43,727 nt of DNA, taken from CAZIRF01 sp964541755. Lineage in GTDB: Bacteria; Spirochaetota; Spirochaetia; Treponematales; Breznakiellaceae. Below, piece after piece: positions 25,691-32,957 of the stretch (within the stretch, counting starts at the first letter, position 1; each line of letters opens with the position of its first letter). The DNA lies in the NCBI GenBank assembly GCA_964541755.1, contig CAZIRF010000023.1:1-43727 (forward strand), written 5' to 3'. Made by a program: the position numbers and the translations under genes. The notes beneath the pieces are model-generated. The model saw only the letters and a list, made by a program, of their open reading frames with translations, did no database searches and had not been told where the DNA came from.

Positions 25691-26264
25691 TCCGGAAATT
25701 CTGTCTGTATACCTCGACAATGAACTCCCATCGCCCTGGAAGGAGCGCTTCGACGAGCACCTTGCTTCCTGCATGGCGTGTAGCGAGAAGCTTGCAAGAT
25801 TGCAAGGGATCTCGCAGTCCATGCGCGAAGAGGCCGCAAGCCACAATCGCGCGGCAGACGCTGCCTGCGCACGCATTCGCGAACGCCTCGACCAGGCACC
25901 AGGTTTCGGCCTCCGCGAAAAGAGGACCCGGGGCAAGACTATCAGCCTGCCCGATTTCTCGCGCTTTACCCGACCGGTAACGATCCCCTTCCCCGTCGCC
26001 GCAGCGGCCGCCGTTCTCTTTGCACTCATGGCCCTCCTTGTCCTGCGCCCCTTCTCGCGCAATGAGGCGAGCCTTCCCCGTATTGCCGCACAGGAAGAGA
26101 CGATTCCAACCATGGATATTCCCGCTATCTTGAGATACCTCGAGGAACGCGAAGGCGGCGACGGAATCATGGTTATTCAATTGCCGGATAGCGGCAGTTT
26201 TTCCCCGATGGGTGAGCCAACCCTTATCAAGGCGGTGGACTACCGGGGTGGGAGTCGCCCTTGA
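25680..26264 (+). CDS. Membrane anti-sigma factor with zinc-finger (HC2) domain
   Basis: This is a 194-residue protein from the ATG at 25680. The N-terminal zinc-binding anti-sigma motif is His27-x3-Cys31-x2-Cys34, with Cys2 as a likely fourth ligand. A single membrane helix lies at about 103-125 (VAAAAAVLFALMALLVL), followed by an extracytoplasmic tail of about 70 residues. It should bind the adjacent ECF sigma factor. The start is favoured by AAGGA eight bases upstream and by the 11-base overlap with the sigma gene; an ATG at 25662 is a weaker option. A GACTATCAG motif lies at 25937-25945 in the coding strand. Confidence 0.88.
   Translation: MCPDPEILSVYLDNELPSPWKERFDEHLASCMACSEKLARLQGISQSMREEAASHNRAADAACARIRERLDQAPGFGLREKRTRGKTISLPDFSRFTRPVTIPFPVAAAAAVLFALMALLVLRPFSRNEASLPRIAAQEETIPTMDIPAILRYLEEREGGDGIMVIQLPDSGSFSPMGEPTLIKAVDYRGGSRP
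25937..25945 (+). repeat. Dispersed motif copy 4: GACTATCAG
   Basis: It lies in the sense strand of the anti-sigma gene; its flanks match the other copies less well. Confidence 0.55.
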
Positions 26265-26746
26265 TGCGCCAGACCTTGTTGACAGGCACCCTTCTCTGTC
26301 TGCTCGCGTGGACTGTCCAAGCTCAAGAGGTGGATGAAGAAGACAACCTGCCTGCGGCCCTTCGGGGGAAGACCCTTACCGTTCTCATAGCAGCCCGCAT
26401 TTTAAGCGAAGGTGATGTCGCCGTTTGGGAAGCGAACGCAGACAAGCACACAATCCCCGGACGTGCGGTGACCATCAAGATGGTAGGGACTAACCTCGTC
26501 ATACTCGCAAGTTTTACCCCCTACCTCATGACCGGCAGCGATGAACACATGCTGGTCGCACAGGGGGAAATATGGGCAAAGGCTGATAGCGGCAATGTGC
26601 GCTACCACAGCAGCGTCCAGACCATCCCCATGAAATTTGGGGAGCTCGTTTACTTCTTTCCCCTGGGAAACGCCCCGGAGAACTCTGGCAGTGATCGTAT
26701 CGAGGTTACGATAGAAGTTATACCGGACGTGGAGAAAACGGAGTGA
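26264..26746 (+). CDS. Exported protein of the ECF operon
   Basis: This 160-residue protein has a signal peptide (MRQTLLTGTLLCLLAWTVQA, cleavage near 20) and a beta-rich mature domain with no Cys. The ATG overlaps the anti-sigma stop (ATGA-type overlap), and its stop overlaps the GTG start of the next gene by four bases, so all four genes of this operon are tightly coupled. I do not recognise the family. It may be a periplasmic partner of the transglutaminase-like lipoprotein. Confidence 0.78.
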   Translation: MRQTLLTGTLLCLLAWTVQAQEVDEEDNLPAALRGKTLTVLIAARILSEGDVAVWEANADKHTIPGRAVTIKMVGTNLVILASFTPYLMTGSDEHMLVAQGEIWAKADSGNVRYHSSVQTIPMKFGELVYFFPLGNAPENSGSDRIEVTIEVIPDVEKTE

Positions 26747-28389
26747 GGCCTGCCCGCAGGGGTTTCAAGGCCACCCATCTTTCACGACTCTTTCTCCTCG
26801 CTGCCCTTTTGGTAACCCTGTCCTGTGATACGCCGTCCCCACATATCCAGAGTATCTATCCCCAAACGGGAGATTTGGGCAGCGATATCAGCATTATTGG
26901 TGAGGGCTTTGGCGACGAGCGGGGACTCAATGCCGTTTCCATTGCCGGCATCGAACCGACAGACTCCTCATACCGGGTGTGGAGCGATACGCTCATTCGT
27001 GTTCAAGTTCCCCACTTCGGGGATTCGGGTCTTGTCTACGTCCGGATAGGCAAGAAGCAGAGCAACCCCGCACTCTTTACAAACAAGCTGTCCATTCCCG
27101 TACCGGTCGAACAGGACCTCGACGAAGAACTGCCAATTATCAGCAGCCTCTCGCCAGCCAAGGCAGCTCCGGGTAAATTGGTAGTTATCAAAGGCAAGAA
27201 TTTTGGCACAACCCGGGGGAAGGGAGCCGTTCTCTTTACCTGGGCAGCAGAGGAAGCGGGCCGCAGCCAGCCATCCACAGAGGCGCGCACAAGTGTTGAA
27301 GCCATCGCCAGGGAATTCGCCTATGAACTCTGGAGCGATCGGGAAATTCGCGTGCGTGTACCGGAGAGCGCAAAAACCGGCCCGCTCATTGTACGCACCC
27401 AAACGGGTGCAGAGAGCAGTTCGCGCTGGTTTGATACGGAAAGCACGGTGGGAACGCGGGTATATCGGGATCACCGCACCTACGCCATAAGCTATTCGGT
27501 GAACTATCAGGTTCAACGCGCCGATTCCCCCAATCGCCTCTACCTGTGGATGCCATCTCCCCGCGAGGGCAACAATCAAAGCAACAGCCGCATCCTCTCG
27601 CGCACCGACGAGCCCTTTATCGAGACAGATTTGGGATACGCCCTCTATCAGTTTGACAATCTTTCCCCCTCGGACCGGAAAACCATACGGGTACAGCGAA
27701 CCATCGATGTCTGGGCCGTCGAGACGGGCATTCAAGCACGTTTCATCAAAAAGAGTACCCAATCGCCCCTTCACGCATCGTTTGTCCTGCCCGGCACGAA
27801 CATTCCCAGCGACGAAGAGGAGCTTGTAGCACTTGCACAAGAAATTACGGCCAAAGATCGCAACGATTACGCCAAGGCACGCAGTATTTATGAATGGTTG
27901 CTCACAAATATTTTTATAGCTGATGAGAGCAGCAAGACAAGCGTACAGGAGGATATCCAGTCGCGCCAAAGCGACCCCTGTAACGCAGCCCTCATATTTT
28001 GCACCCTCGCCCGCGCGGTGGATATCCCGGCCATACCCGTGGCGGGATTCCTCATTTCGCGAAATCGACAATCCCGCCCCCACTGGTGGGCGGAATTTTG
28101 GCTCGAAGACTTCGGCTGGGTGCCGGTAGACCCCACCCTGGGAGCGGGAAGCATCCCGCCAACCTTTGTTTTCAAGGACAATGCGCGCGAGTACTACTTT
28201 GGCAACATCGACAGCCAGCGCATCGCCTTCTCGCGCGGGATGATAAACCTCTCGCAGATGGACCCGCGCGGTCGTACCAGCTCACGACCAAAGACCTATG
28301 CCTTCCAGAACATCTGGGAAGAGGCCGTGGGGGATATTCACAGTTACTCGACGCTCTGGAGCGAACTGAGCGTTACCGGTATATATTGA
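26743..28389 (+). CDS. Lipoprotein with IPT/TIG repeats and transglutaminase-like domain
   Basis: This 548-residue lipoprotein has a lipobox near residue 28 (LLVTLSC). Two IPT/TIG immunoglobulin-like repeats follow (about 35-110 and 128-230; motifs IQSIYPQTGDLGSDISIIGEGFG and ISSLSPAKAAPGKLVVIKGKNFG). A linker domain (about 240-360) leads to a transglutaminase-like core with the triad Cys413 (DPCNAA), His447 (RPHWWAEF) and Asp463 (VPVDPTLG). The domain can act as a protease, amidase or cross-linker; the substrate is unknown. GTG start with a four-base overlap to the upstream gene. As last gene of the sigma/anti-sigma operon it is a likely effector or sensor of envelope stress. Confidence 0.88.
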   Translation: MRPARRGFKATHLSRLFLLAALLVTLSCDTPSPHIQSIYPQTGDLGSDISIIGEGFGDERGLNAVSIAGIEPTDSSYRVWSDTLIRVQVPHFGDSGLVYVRIGKKQSNPALFTNKLSIPVPVEQDLDEELPIISSLSPAKAAPGKLVVIKGKNFGTTRGKGAVLFTWAAEEAGRSQPSTEARTSVEAIAREFAYELWSDREIRVRVPESAKTGPLIVRTQTGAESSSRWFDTESTVGTRVYRDHRTYAISYSVNYQVQRADSPNRLYLWMPSPREGNNQSNSRILSRTDEPFIETDLGYALYQFDNLSPSDRKTIRVQRTIDVWAVETGIQARFIKKSTQSPLHASFVLPGTNIPSDEEELVALAQEITAKDRNDYAKARSIYEWLLTNIFIADESSKTSVQEDIQSRQSDPCNAALIFCTLARAVDIPAIPVAGFLISRNRQSRPHWWAEFWLEDFGWVPVDPTLGAGSIPPTFVFKDNAREYYFGNIDSQRIAFSRGMINLSQMDPRGRTSSRPKTYAFQNIWEEAVGDIHSYSTLWSELSVTGIY

Positions 28390-28429
28390 TTTACATAGCA
28401 AACCTTAGCGCCGCACACAGGAGAGCACA

Positions 28430-29113
28430 ATGTTGACTGTCATTTCACTGGGAGGCTCGATAGTGGCCCCCGACGCCCCGGACACCCCCTTTATCAAGGA
28501 ATTCACCAGCCGCATACATCGTCTGCTTGAAAAAGATCCCGCGCGTTCCTTCATATTTGTCGTGGGCGGCGGCGGTCCCGCCCGGGCCTGGCAGGCTGCG
28601 TACCGGGGCGTCTGCGGGGAAACGGTGGACAGTGAAGCGGACTGGATAGGCATCATGGCCACACGGCTCAACGCCCGCCTCGTCAAGGCGGTAATGGGTG
28701 ATTTTTGCAAAAATGAAGTGGTTATCGACCCCAGCGATGTAGCGTCCTTCGACGGGCGTGTCCTCGTCGCCGCAGGCTGGAAGCCCGGTTTCTCGACCGA
28801 CTTCGACGCCGTCGTCCTGGCCGAACGCTTTGGCGCCAACATGGTCATCAACCTGTCCAACATTGCCAAGGTCTACACAGACGATCCCAAGAAAAACCCG
28901 GAGGCCAAGCCGATCGACCGGATATCCTGGGAGGGATTCCGCGCCATGGTGGGCGATGAATGGGTTCCGGGCAAAAATGTCCCCTTTGATCCCGTAGCCA
29001 GCCGAAAAGCCGCCGAGCTCAAGCTCACGGTTATCTGTGCCGCCGGCCGCGACCTGGACAACCTCGAAAACATACTCGAAGGCCGCGATTTTGAGGGAAC
29101 GGCCATCGGCTGA
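28430..29113 (+). CDS. pyrH: UMP kinase, archaeal-type
   Basis: This 227-residue enzyme of the amino-acid-kinase fold phosphorylates UMP to UDP (EC 2.7.4.22). It has the start VISLGGSIVAP, then FVVGGGGPAR, an NMVINLSNIAKVYTDDPKKNPEAKP segment, and the ending FDPVASRKAAELKLTVICAAGRDL. This pattern and length match the archaeal-type PyrH family rather than the classical bacterial one of about 240 residues. Other spirochaetes also have this version. GAGAGC precedes the ATG. It is followed by a bidirectional hairpin and the convergent glucosaminidase gene. Confidence 0.9.
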   Translation: MLTVISLGGSIVAPDAPDTPFIKEFTSRIHRLLEKDPARSFIFVVGGGGPARAWQAAYRGVCGETVDSEADWIGIMATRLNARLVKAVMGDFCKNEVVIDPSDVASFDGRVLVAAGWKPGFSTDFDAVVLAERFGANMVINLSNIAKVYTDDPKKNPEAKPIDRISWEGFRAMVGDEWVPGKNVPFDPVASRKAAELKLTVICAAGRDLDNLENILEGRDFEGTAIG

Positions 29114-29164
29114 CAAGCCCCTGCTACCGGACAGGACAGGGCTTGGGGCGTACGGGGGCCCCCG
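29114..29164. terminator. Hairpins between convergent pyrH and glucosaminidase genes
   Basis: CAAGCCC (29114-29120) pairs with GGGCTTG (29139-29145), and a perfect 12-base palindrome CGGGGGCCCCCG lies at 29153-29164, followed by GACGGTTTT on the plus strand. Together they are a plausible bidirectional terminator. Confidence 0.6.
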
Positions 29165-29170
29165 ACGGTT

Positions 29171-29929
29171 TTACGGAACGAGTTCGTAGCCCGCCAGGGA
29201 AAAGAGGCGCTTGAGCATTCCTTCAAGCTTTTCTGCGTAGAGGGGGTCAGCCGCCCAGGTGCCTGCAAGCCCCTCGAAGCGGGGAGAAGAGCCCTTTCGC
29301 ACCCACTTGTAGCGGGGATCCACGAGCTCCCCCCGCAAGGGTTCTTCACTCGCATACGCCTTGAGGTGCTGGATGTGGGCACGCACGCCCAGGACCGCGG
29401 TCTCGAAACGCTCCCCCGGCTGGCCGGGACCGATTGCCCCGAGCCCGCAGAAGTTGTTCATGTCTGCCGTAACGAGATTCCCGAATCGCAAAAAGCCGGT
29501 TTCAAGACACATCTGGGCAAAGGCTATGTCGTGGTTGACCCCTTCGAAGGAAGCTTCCTCCACATAGGCAGACGAGAGCTCGCGTACGCTCCGGTCTTCA
29601 AGATCGGCATTGCTCACCAAGAGAAATGAGGCCAGTTCGTTGACTGTTAAAAACCCCTCTCCCATAATCTCTCGCGGCAGTGGGTTCGGAATGGCCAGCT
29701 CGGGTGGCAGCTTCAAGCCATTGCCACTGCTTTCACCCAAGCCCTGCCCCTCGGGCCCTGCATCCGGTACAGGGCGCTCTGCAAGGGGACCTTCGCCATC
29801 CCCCGCAGGGGAGGATCCCTCCCGACTGTCCGGTACGAGGGCACAGGACGAAGCCAGGAGCAGTGCGGCATGAAGGGCCAAGCGGGACAGGCGGCGAACG
29901 GGCTTAAGCGGTGTATGGAGACAGTTCAT
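29171..29929 (-). CDS. Glucosaminidase-domain lipoprotein (GH73-like)
   Basis: This 252-residue lipoprotein has a lipobox LLLASSC (Cys about 29), a Pro/Gly/Glu-rich linker (about 30-90) and a mannosyl-glycoprotein endo-beta-N-acetylglucosaminidase-type domain (about 110-250). Key segments are AFAQMCLETGFLRFGNLV, with the likely catalytic Glu, and MNNFCGLGA. ETAVLGVRAHIQHLKAYA and YKWVRKG are typical of the family. It should cleave glycan strands of peptidoglycan in the periplasm. The start at 29929 is preferred over 29968. It diverges from radC and converges on pyrH. Confidence 0.85.
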   Translation of the reverse strand: MNCLHTPLKPVRRLSRLALHAALLLASSCALVPDSREGSSPAGDGEGPLAERPVPDAGPEGQGLGESSGNGLKLPPELAIPNPLPREIMGEGFLTVNELASFLLVSNADLEDRSVRELSSAYVEEASFEGVNHDIAFAQMCLETGFLRFGNLVTADMNNFCGLGAIGPGQPGERFETAVLGVRAHIQHLKAYASEEPLRGELVDPRYKWVRKGSSPRFEGLAGTWAADPLYAEKLEGMLKRLFSLAGYELVP

Positions 29930-30085
29930 ACCGGAATCATCGGCAAAAAAAGCCGCCGACTTTCCCAATCTTGCACGGTAAAAACGTCAATAACGGGGCA
30001 TAGTTCCCGTACTCTGTGCATGGAACACATCGGCCTATCATACGACCAAGTCGGCAAACGTGCCCGTCGGCGCAGCAGCGTCACC

Positions 30086-30829
30086 ATGCCGCAACAGGCA
30101 CTCTTGGCAACGCGGCTTCCAAAAGAAGTGGGTGGCACGGGCGGATGGCCCGGACACAGCGACAGGAGCGGGTCCTCCGGCGAACGAAGCCCTGCCGAGC
30201 GGCCCCGCGAACAGATATTGGCCCTGGGTCCGGGGCCCCTGTCGGACCGCGAACTCCTCGAAGCGATTCTGGGCTCGGGCATCGCCGGCCACCCGGTTGA
30301 CGATCTGGCGAACAGGACCCTCGATGTCCTGGACCGCACCAACGGCATCATCTCGCCCGACAGCCTCGCCGGCATACCGGGGCTGGGCAAAGCGAAGCTG
30401 GCCCTTTTGTGCGCCGTAATGGAATTCGGGCGGCGTCACTGGGGGCCCTCACGGCACCGGGTACGCGTTCCCGACGATGCCTGGCAGCTCGTTCGACACA
30501 TGGGCGACCGGCGCCAGGAGCACTTCATGGTAATTTCGCTCAACGGCGCCCATGAACAAATCGCCACCCGCGTCGTGAGCGTTGGCCTCGTGAACCGCAC
30601 CGTGGCCCACCCCCGGGAAGTCTTTGCAGACCCCATCGTCGACCGGGCGAGCGCCGTCATCGTCGCGCACAATCACCCCTCGGGCAGCCTCGAACCCTCC
30701 AGCGAAGACGACGAAGTCACCCGGCGCCTGCGCGAGGCCGGGGCACTCATCGGCATCGAAATTATCGACCACCTCATCTTCAACGACCGGGGCTTTTTCA
30801 GCTTTCTCCAGGAAAATCGCCTCCATTGA
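30086..30829 (+). CDS. radC: RadC-family JAMM/MPN protein
   Basis: This protein is 247 residues long from the ATG at 30086. An N-terminal helix-hairpin-helix-like UPF0758 region (PREQILALGPGPLSDRELLEAILGSG and GIPGLGKAKLALL) is followed by the RadC JAMM domain with the metal motif HNHPSGSLEPSSEDD (His-x-His, Ser, Asp). Despite the name, a DNA-repair role is not established for the family. In-frame starts at 30020 and 29870 exist; the short one gives the usual family length, and the others would run into the divergent glucosaminidase gene. No good ribosome binding site distinguishes them. Confidence 0.87.
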   Translation: MPQQALLATRLPKEVGGTGGWPGHSDRSGSSGERSPAERPREQILALGPGPLSDRELLEAILGSGIAGHPVDDLANRTLDVLDRTNGIISPDSLAGIPGLGKAKLALLCAVMEFGRRHWGPSRHRVRVPDDAWQLVRHMGDRRQEHFMVISLNGAHEQIATRVVSVGLVNRTVAHPREVFADPIVDRASAVIVAHNHPSGSLEPSSEDDEVTRRLREAGALIGIEIIDHLIFNDRGFFSFLQENRLH

Positions 30830-30877
30830 AGTCCGGCGGGGCTTGGTGATTCTGCCATTGAGGCGTACACTTGTTTC

Positions 30878-32563
30878 GTGACATACGAGCTTTCAAGAAC
30901 GAAGATATTCATGCTGATAGTCCTCTCCGCCCTCTGCCTGTGGCGTTCACCTCCCTTTGCAGCGGCCCAAGCCCCCGGGACTCAGAGCGGGGGGGAGCTT
31001 CCCGCGCCACAGTTTGTCGAACCCATTCTTGCGGGCGTCGGGGAACAGTCGCGGCGGGTTCCGGGAAGCGGGCTCCTCGTCCAAAGCGATCCCCCCGGGG
31101 CAGAGCTTTGGCTGGACGGGATTCTGCGGGGGACGACCCCTCTACAGCTGGGAGACAGTCTTCCCGGCCCCCGTGTGCTTGTACTTGCACGCGAGGGCTA
31201 CCGGAATCGCACCGGGCTCATCACGCTTGAAGACGGGAAGAGGCTTGAACTCCTCTTGAGGCTCGAACGGGCCACCGGTACCATCCTGCTCGCGCCACAA
31301 ATTCCCCAAAAGGACGAGGCACTCCTCAAGATTTTCCTCGATGGCAAGAGCGTTCTGCCCGGGGTGCTGGCAGTGACGGAGGGGAGCCACAAGATACGTA
31401 TCGAGGCCTTCGGTTACCGGACAGAAGATATCGCCGTACGCGTCGAACCAGACCGGGAAACAGTCCTCGATACGAGTCTCGAAGCAGTCCCCGGGGAAGT
31501 GAGCGGCCTTTCCGCTTCGCAAAAGGTCTTCAAGCCCGCAACAAACGCCAAAAATGCCGCTACAGGGCTGGAATCACTCACCCTGTCGATTATGGCCTCC
31601 GGGCCGGGAGAGGCGGAAATTCTGCTCGTCGATGCCGCCGGCGCCATAAGGGGTACGCCGGTCCTGATTCCTGTCGAAGGCCCGCATACCTCCCTGCGCT
31701 GGAGTCCTGCCCTCCATCTGGAAGCGGGGGAGCCCCCCCTTGAGGATGGCCCCGTGACGATACGCGCCCGCATAAGGGGATCATCTGCAAGCCGGGAACT
31801 TGCCCTCATTGCGGATTCCCGCATCGCATACGCATTCGACGAGGCAGTCCCGCTTTCCGGGGGCAGCCTCTCAAGTCCCCTTCCCCCTCGCTCGCCCTCC
31901 GGCGCCCACCGCTTCTCTCTGGCTCTCGTACCGGGAGAGCCCCTCCTTGGCCAGACATACCCTGCAGCAGATGTTCCCGTCGCCATCGCAAGCGCGCGCA
32001 TTGTCCCGGCGAGCCGCTGGCAGATAGACCTCCAGGCCCGTGCCGCTCCGGGGGCTGGCAGCACCGGACTTTACGCAGGAGCGGGGTTGGGCACGAGCAT
32101 TCTGTACCAGGGGCCCTTCGCTCTGGGCCTTTGGCTGGGCGCGGGCCATGACTTTGGCGGCAGCGAAACCGCGGGCGCAAAGCCCTTCGAGGCGGCAGAG
32201 GGGCTCTCCCTCGCACTCCCCCTGCTCCTCTCGTTCAAGGACGACACCATGGCCGCCAACATCTCTGTTAGGGCCAATATGCCCGGGCTCTTCTCTGGCT
32301 CATACCGCTTCGACTTCGCCCTGGGGGCCGCCCTCCCCACAGTTTTGGGCCCCCTCTGTGTAAGCCCCTCGAACCGGAACGTGTTCACCCTGTATGACGA
32401 CGAACAAAACACAGGATGGCAGTACAGTGAAGTGGGTCTGTCTCTTGCCTTCAGGGGAGACCGCCGCTTCGCCAGTCCCGGACTCTTCGCGGCCCTTCGC
32501 TTCCTCCCCGACGGCCTCCTCTTTTCTGCAGGCATCGCACTGGAAGTATCGCTCGAGGGTTAA
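30878..32563 (+). CDS. Exported PEGA-domain protein
   Basis: This 561-residue protein has a signal peptide (membrane segment about 10-28, ending FAAAQ). PEGA-like repeats lie at about 62-125 (LLVQSDPPGAELWLDGILRGTTPL) and about 130-205. A C-terminal half (about 330-560) is rich in Gly and alternating hydrophobic residues and looks like a beta-barrel (LYAGAGLGTSILYQGPFALGLWLGAG). It is probably in the outer membrane or periplasm and binds surface polymers. The longest start is a GTG at 30878; an ATG at 30911 is possible. The plus strand carries CTGATAGTC (30914-30922), an inverted copy of the dispersed motif. It lies 48 bases after radC. Confidence 0.78.
   Translation: MTYELSRTKIFMLIVLSALCLWRSPPFAAAQAPGTQSGGELPAPQFVEPILAGVGEQSRRVPGSGLLVQSDPPGAELWLDGILRGTTPLQLGDSLPGPRVLVLAREGYRNRTGLITLEDGKRLELLLRLERATGTILLAPQIPQKDEALLKIFLDGKSVLPGVLAVTEGSHKIRIEAFGYRTEDIAVRVEPDRETVLDTSLEAVPGEVSGLSASQKVFKPATNAKNAATGLESLTLSIMASGPGEAEILLVDAAGAIRGTPVLIPVEGPHTSLRWSPALHLEAGEPPLEDGPVTIRARIRGSSASRELALIADSRIAYAFDEAVPLSGGSLSSPLPPRSPSGAHRFSLALVPGEPLLGQTYPAADVPVAIASARIVPASRWQIDLQARAAPGAGSTGLYAGAGLGTSILYQGPFALGLWLGAGHDFGGSETAGAKPFEAAEGLSLALPLLLSFKDDTMAANISVRANMPGLFSGSYRFDFALGAALPTVLGPLCVSPSNRNVFTLYDDEQNTGWQYSEVGLSLAFRGDRRFASPGLFAALRFLPDGLLFSAGIALEVSLEG
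30913..30922 (-). repeat. Dispersed motif copy 6 (minus strand): GACTATCAGC
   Basis: On the minus strand it reads GCGGAGAGGACTATCAGC and then ATG. It overlaps the signal-peptide codons of the PEGA gene and is nearly identical over 20 bases to copy 5. Confidence 0.7.
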
Positions 32564-32670
32564 AGACCGATGACGGCCTACGGCATACCGGCAATTCTCG
32601 CCGCGCTCATACCGATGGGGCGGAACCCGGTATGGGGCCTTCCGGTGAAACGCCGTCCCCTGTGCGGAGG

Positions 32671-32684
32671 GGACTATCAGCATG
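32671..32684 (+). repeat. Dispersed motif copy 5: GGACTATCAGCATG
   Basis: Preceded by GCGGAGG. The ATG at 32682 could start a longer form of the Ala-rich leader ORF, with GGAGGGG as its ribosome binding site. Confidence 0.7.
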
Positions 32685-32732
32685 GAGCGAATTCCCCTTG
32701 ACGAAGTGGCGCAAGAGGTCGATTATGGTGAC

Positions 32733-32828
32733 ATGAAGGTTCGATCATTGCATCGACAGTCAATCAGTCTCGCCGCAGCCGCTTACGGCACCAATGGTGC
32801 CGCCGCTACCCGGGAGGGTCGTGGATAG
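32733..32828 (+). CDS. Putative Ala-rich leader peptide of an attenuator
   Basis: The ORF encodes a 31-residue peptide starting MKVRSLHRQ, with four consecutive Ala codons (32772-32783) and three more (32799-32807), ending at TAG 32826-32828. If the promoter TTGACG-N17-GATTAT is real, transcription starts at about 32733 and the mRNA would be leaderless. Alternatively an in-frame ATG at 32682, with a good GGAGGGG ribosome binding site inside a GACTATCAG motif copy, gives a 48-residue product. A perfect hairpin GGCACC/GGTGCC lies at 32787-32801 between the Ala runs. The last codons overlap the antiterminator arm. Alanine codons are common in GC-rich genomes, so the case rests on the structures around it. 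Confidence 0.55.
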   Translation: MKVRSLHRQSISLAAAAYGTNGAAATREGRG

Positions 32829-32864
32829 GCTGCAGAACCAACAGCCAATACGCCGCGATCCTCC
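32813..32864 (+). promoter_or_regulatory. Antiterminator pairing of the attenuator
   Basis: GGAGGGTCGTGG (32813-32824) can pair along all 12 positions with CCGCGATCCTCC (32853-32864), using two G-U pairs. The second arm is the 5' arm of the terminator, so the two structures exclude each other. The first arm overlaps the last codons of the Ala-rich leader ORF, where a translating ribosome would cover it. Confidence 0.65.
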
Positions 32865-32889
32865 GTACAGGGGATTGCGGCTTTTTTTT
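32852..32889 (+). terminator. Attenuator terminator before the aminotransferase gene
   Basis: A 12-bp stem runs from 32852-32863 to 32870-32881 (GCCGCGATCCTC with GGGGATTGCGGC, two G-U pairs), with a six-base loop and eight T residues at 32882-32889. It is 68 bases upstream of the aminotransferase ATG, an unusual place unless used for attenuation. Confidence 0.88.
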
Positions 32890-32957
32890 ATGTCCGGAGG
32901 CAAATCCGGCGAAAAAGGGTACGGCTCCTGCGGGGTTTCGGGCGAAAGGAACACAAC

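Larger units (their letters stand above)
32564..32957 (+). promoter_or_regulatory. Leader region of the aminotransferase gene
   Basis: This 394-base gap between the PEGA gene and the aminotransferase gene holds a candidate promoter (TTGACG 32698-32703 and GATTAT 32721-32726, spacer 17), a short ORF rich in Ala codons, a strong terminator and a competing antiterminator. It looks like a ribosome-mediated attenuator. The parts are listed separately. Confidence 0.65.

Noticed and set aside
26968..28083. 371-codon minus-strand frame inside the transglutaminase gene
   Set aside because: Antisense to a gene with an intact catalytic triad and lipobox; no recognisable features of its own.
25087..29980. 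Shared 12-mer AATCTTGCACGG upstream of the sigma factor gene and upstream of radC
   Set aside because: Dozens of repeated 12-mers are expected by chance in a window of this length.
30673..30912. Minus-strand ORF starting right after motif copy 6, with a ribosome-binding-like GGAG
   Set aside because: It is antisense to radC and the start of the PEGA gene and has no recognisable composition. The start context probably comes from the dispersed motif itself.
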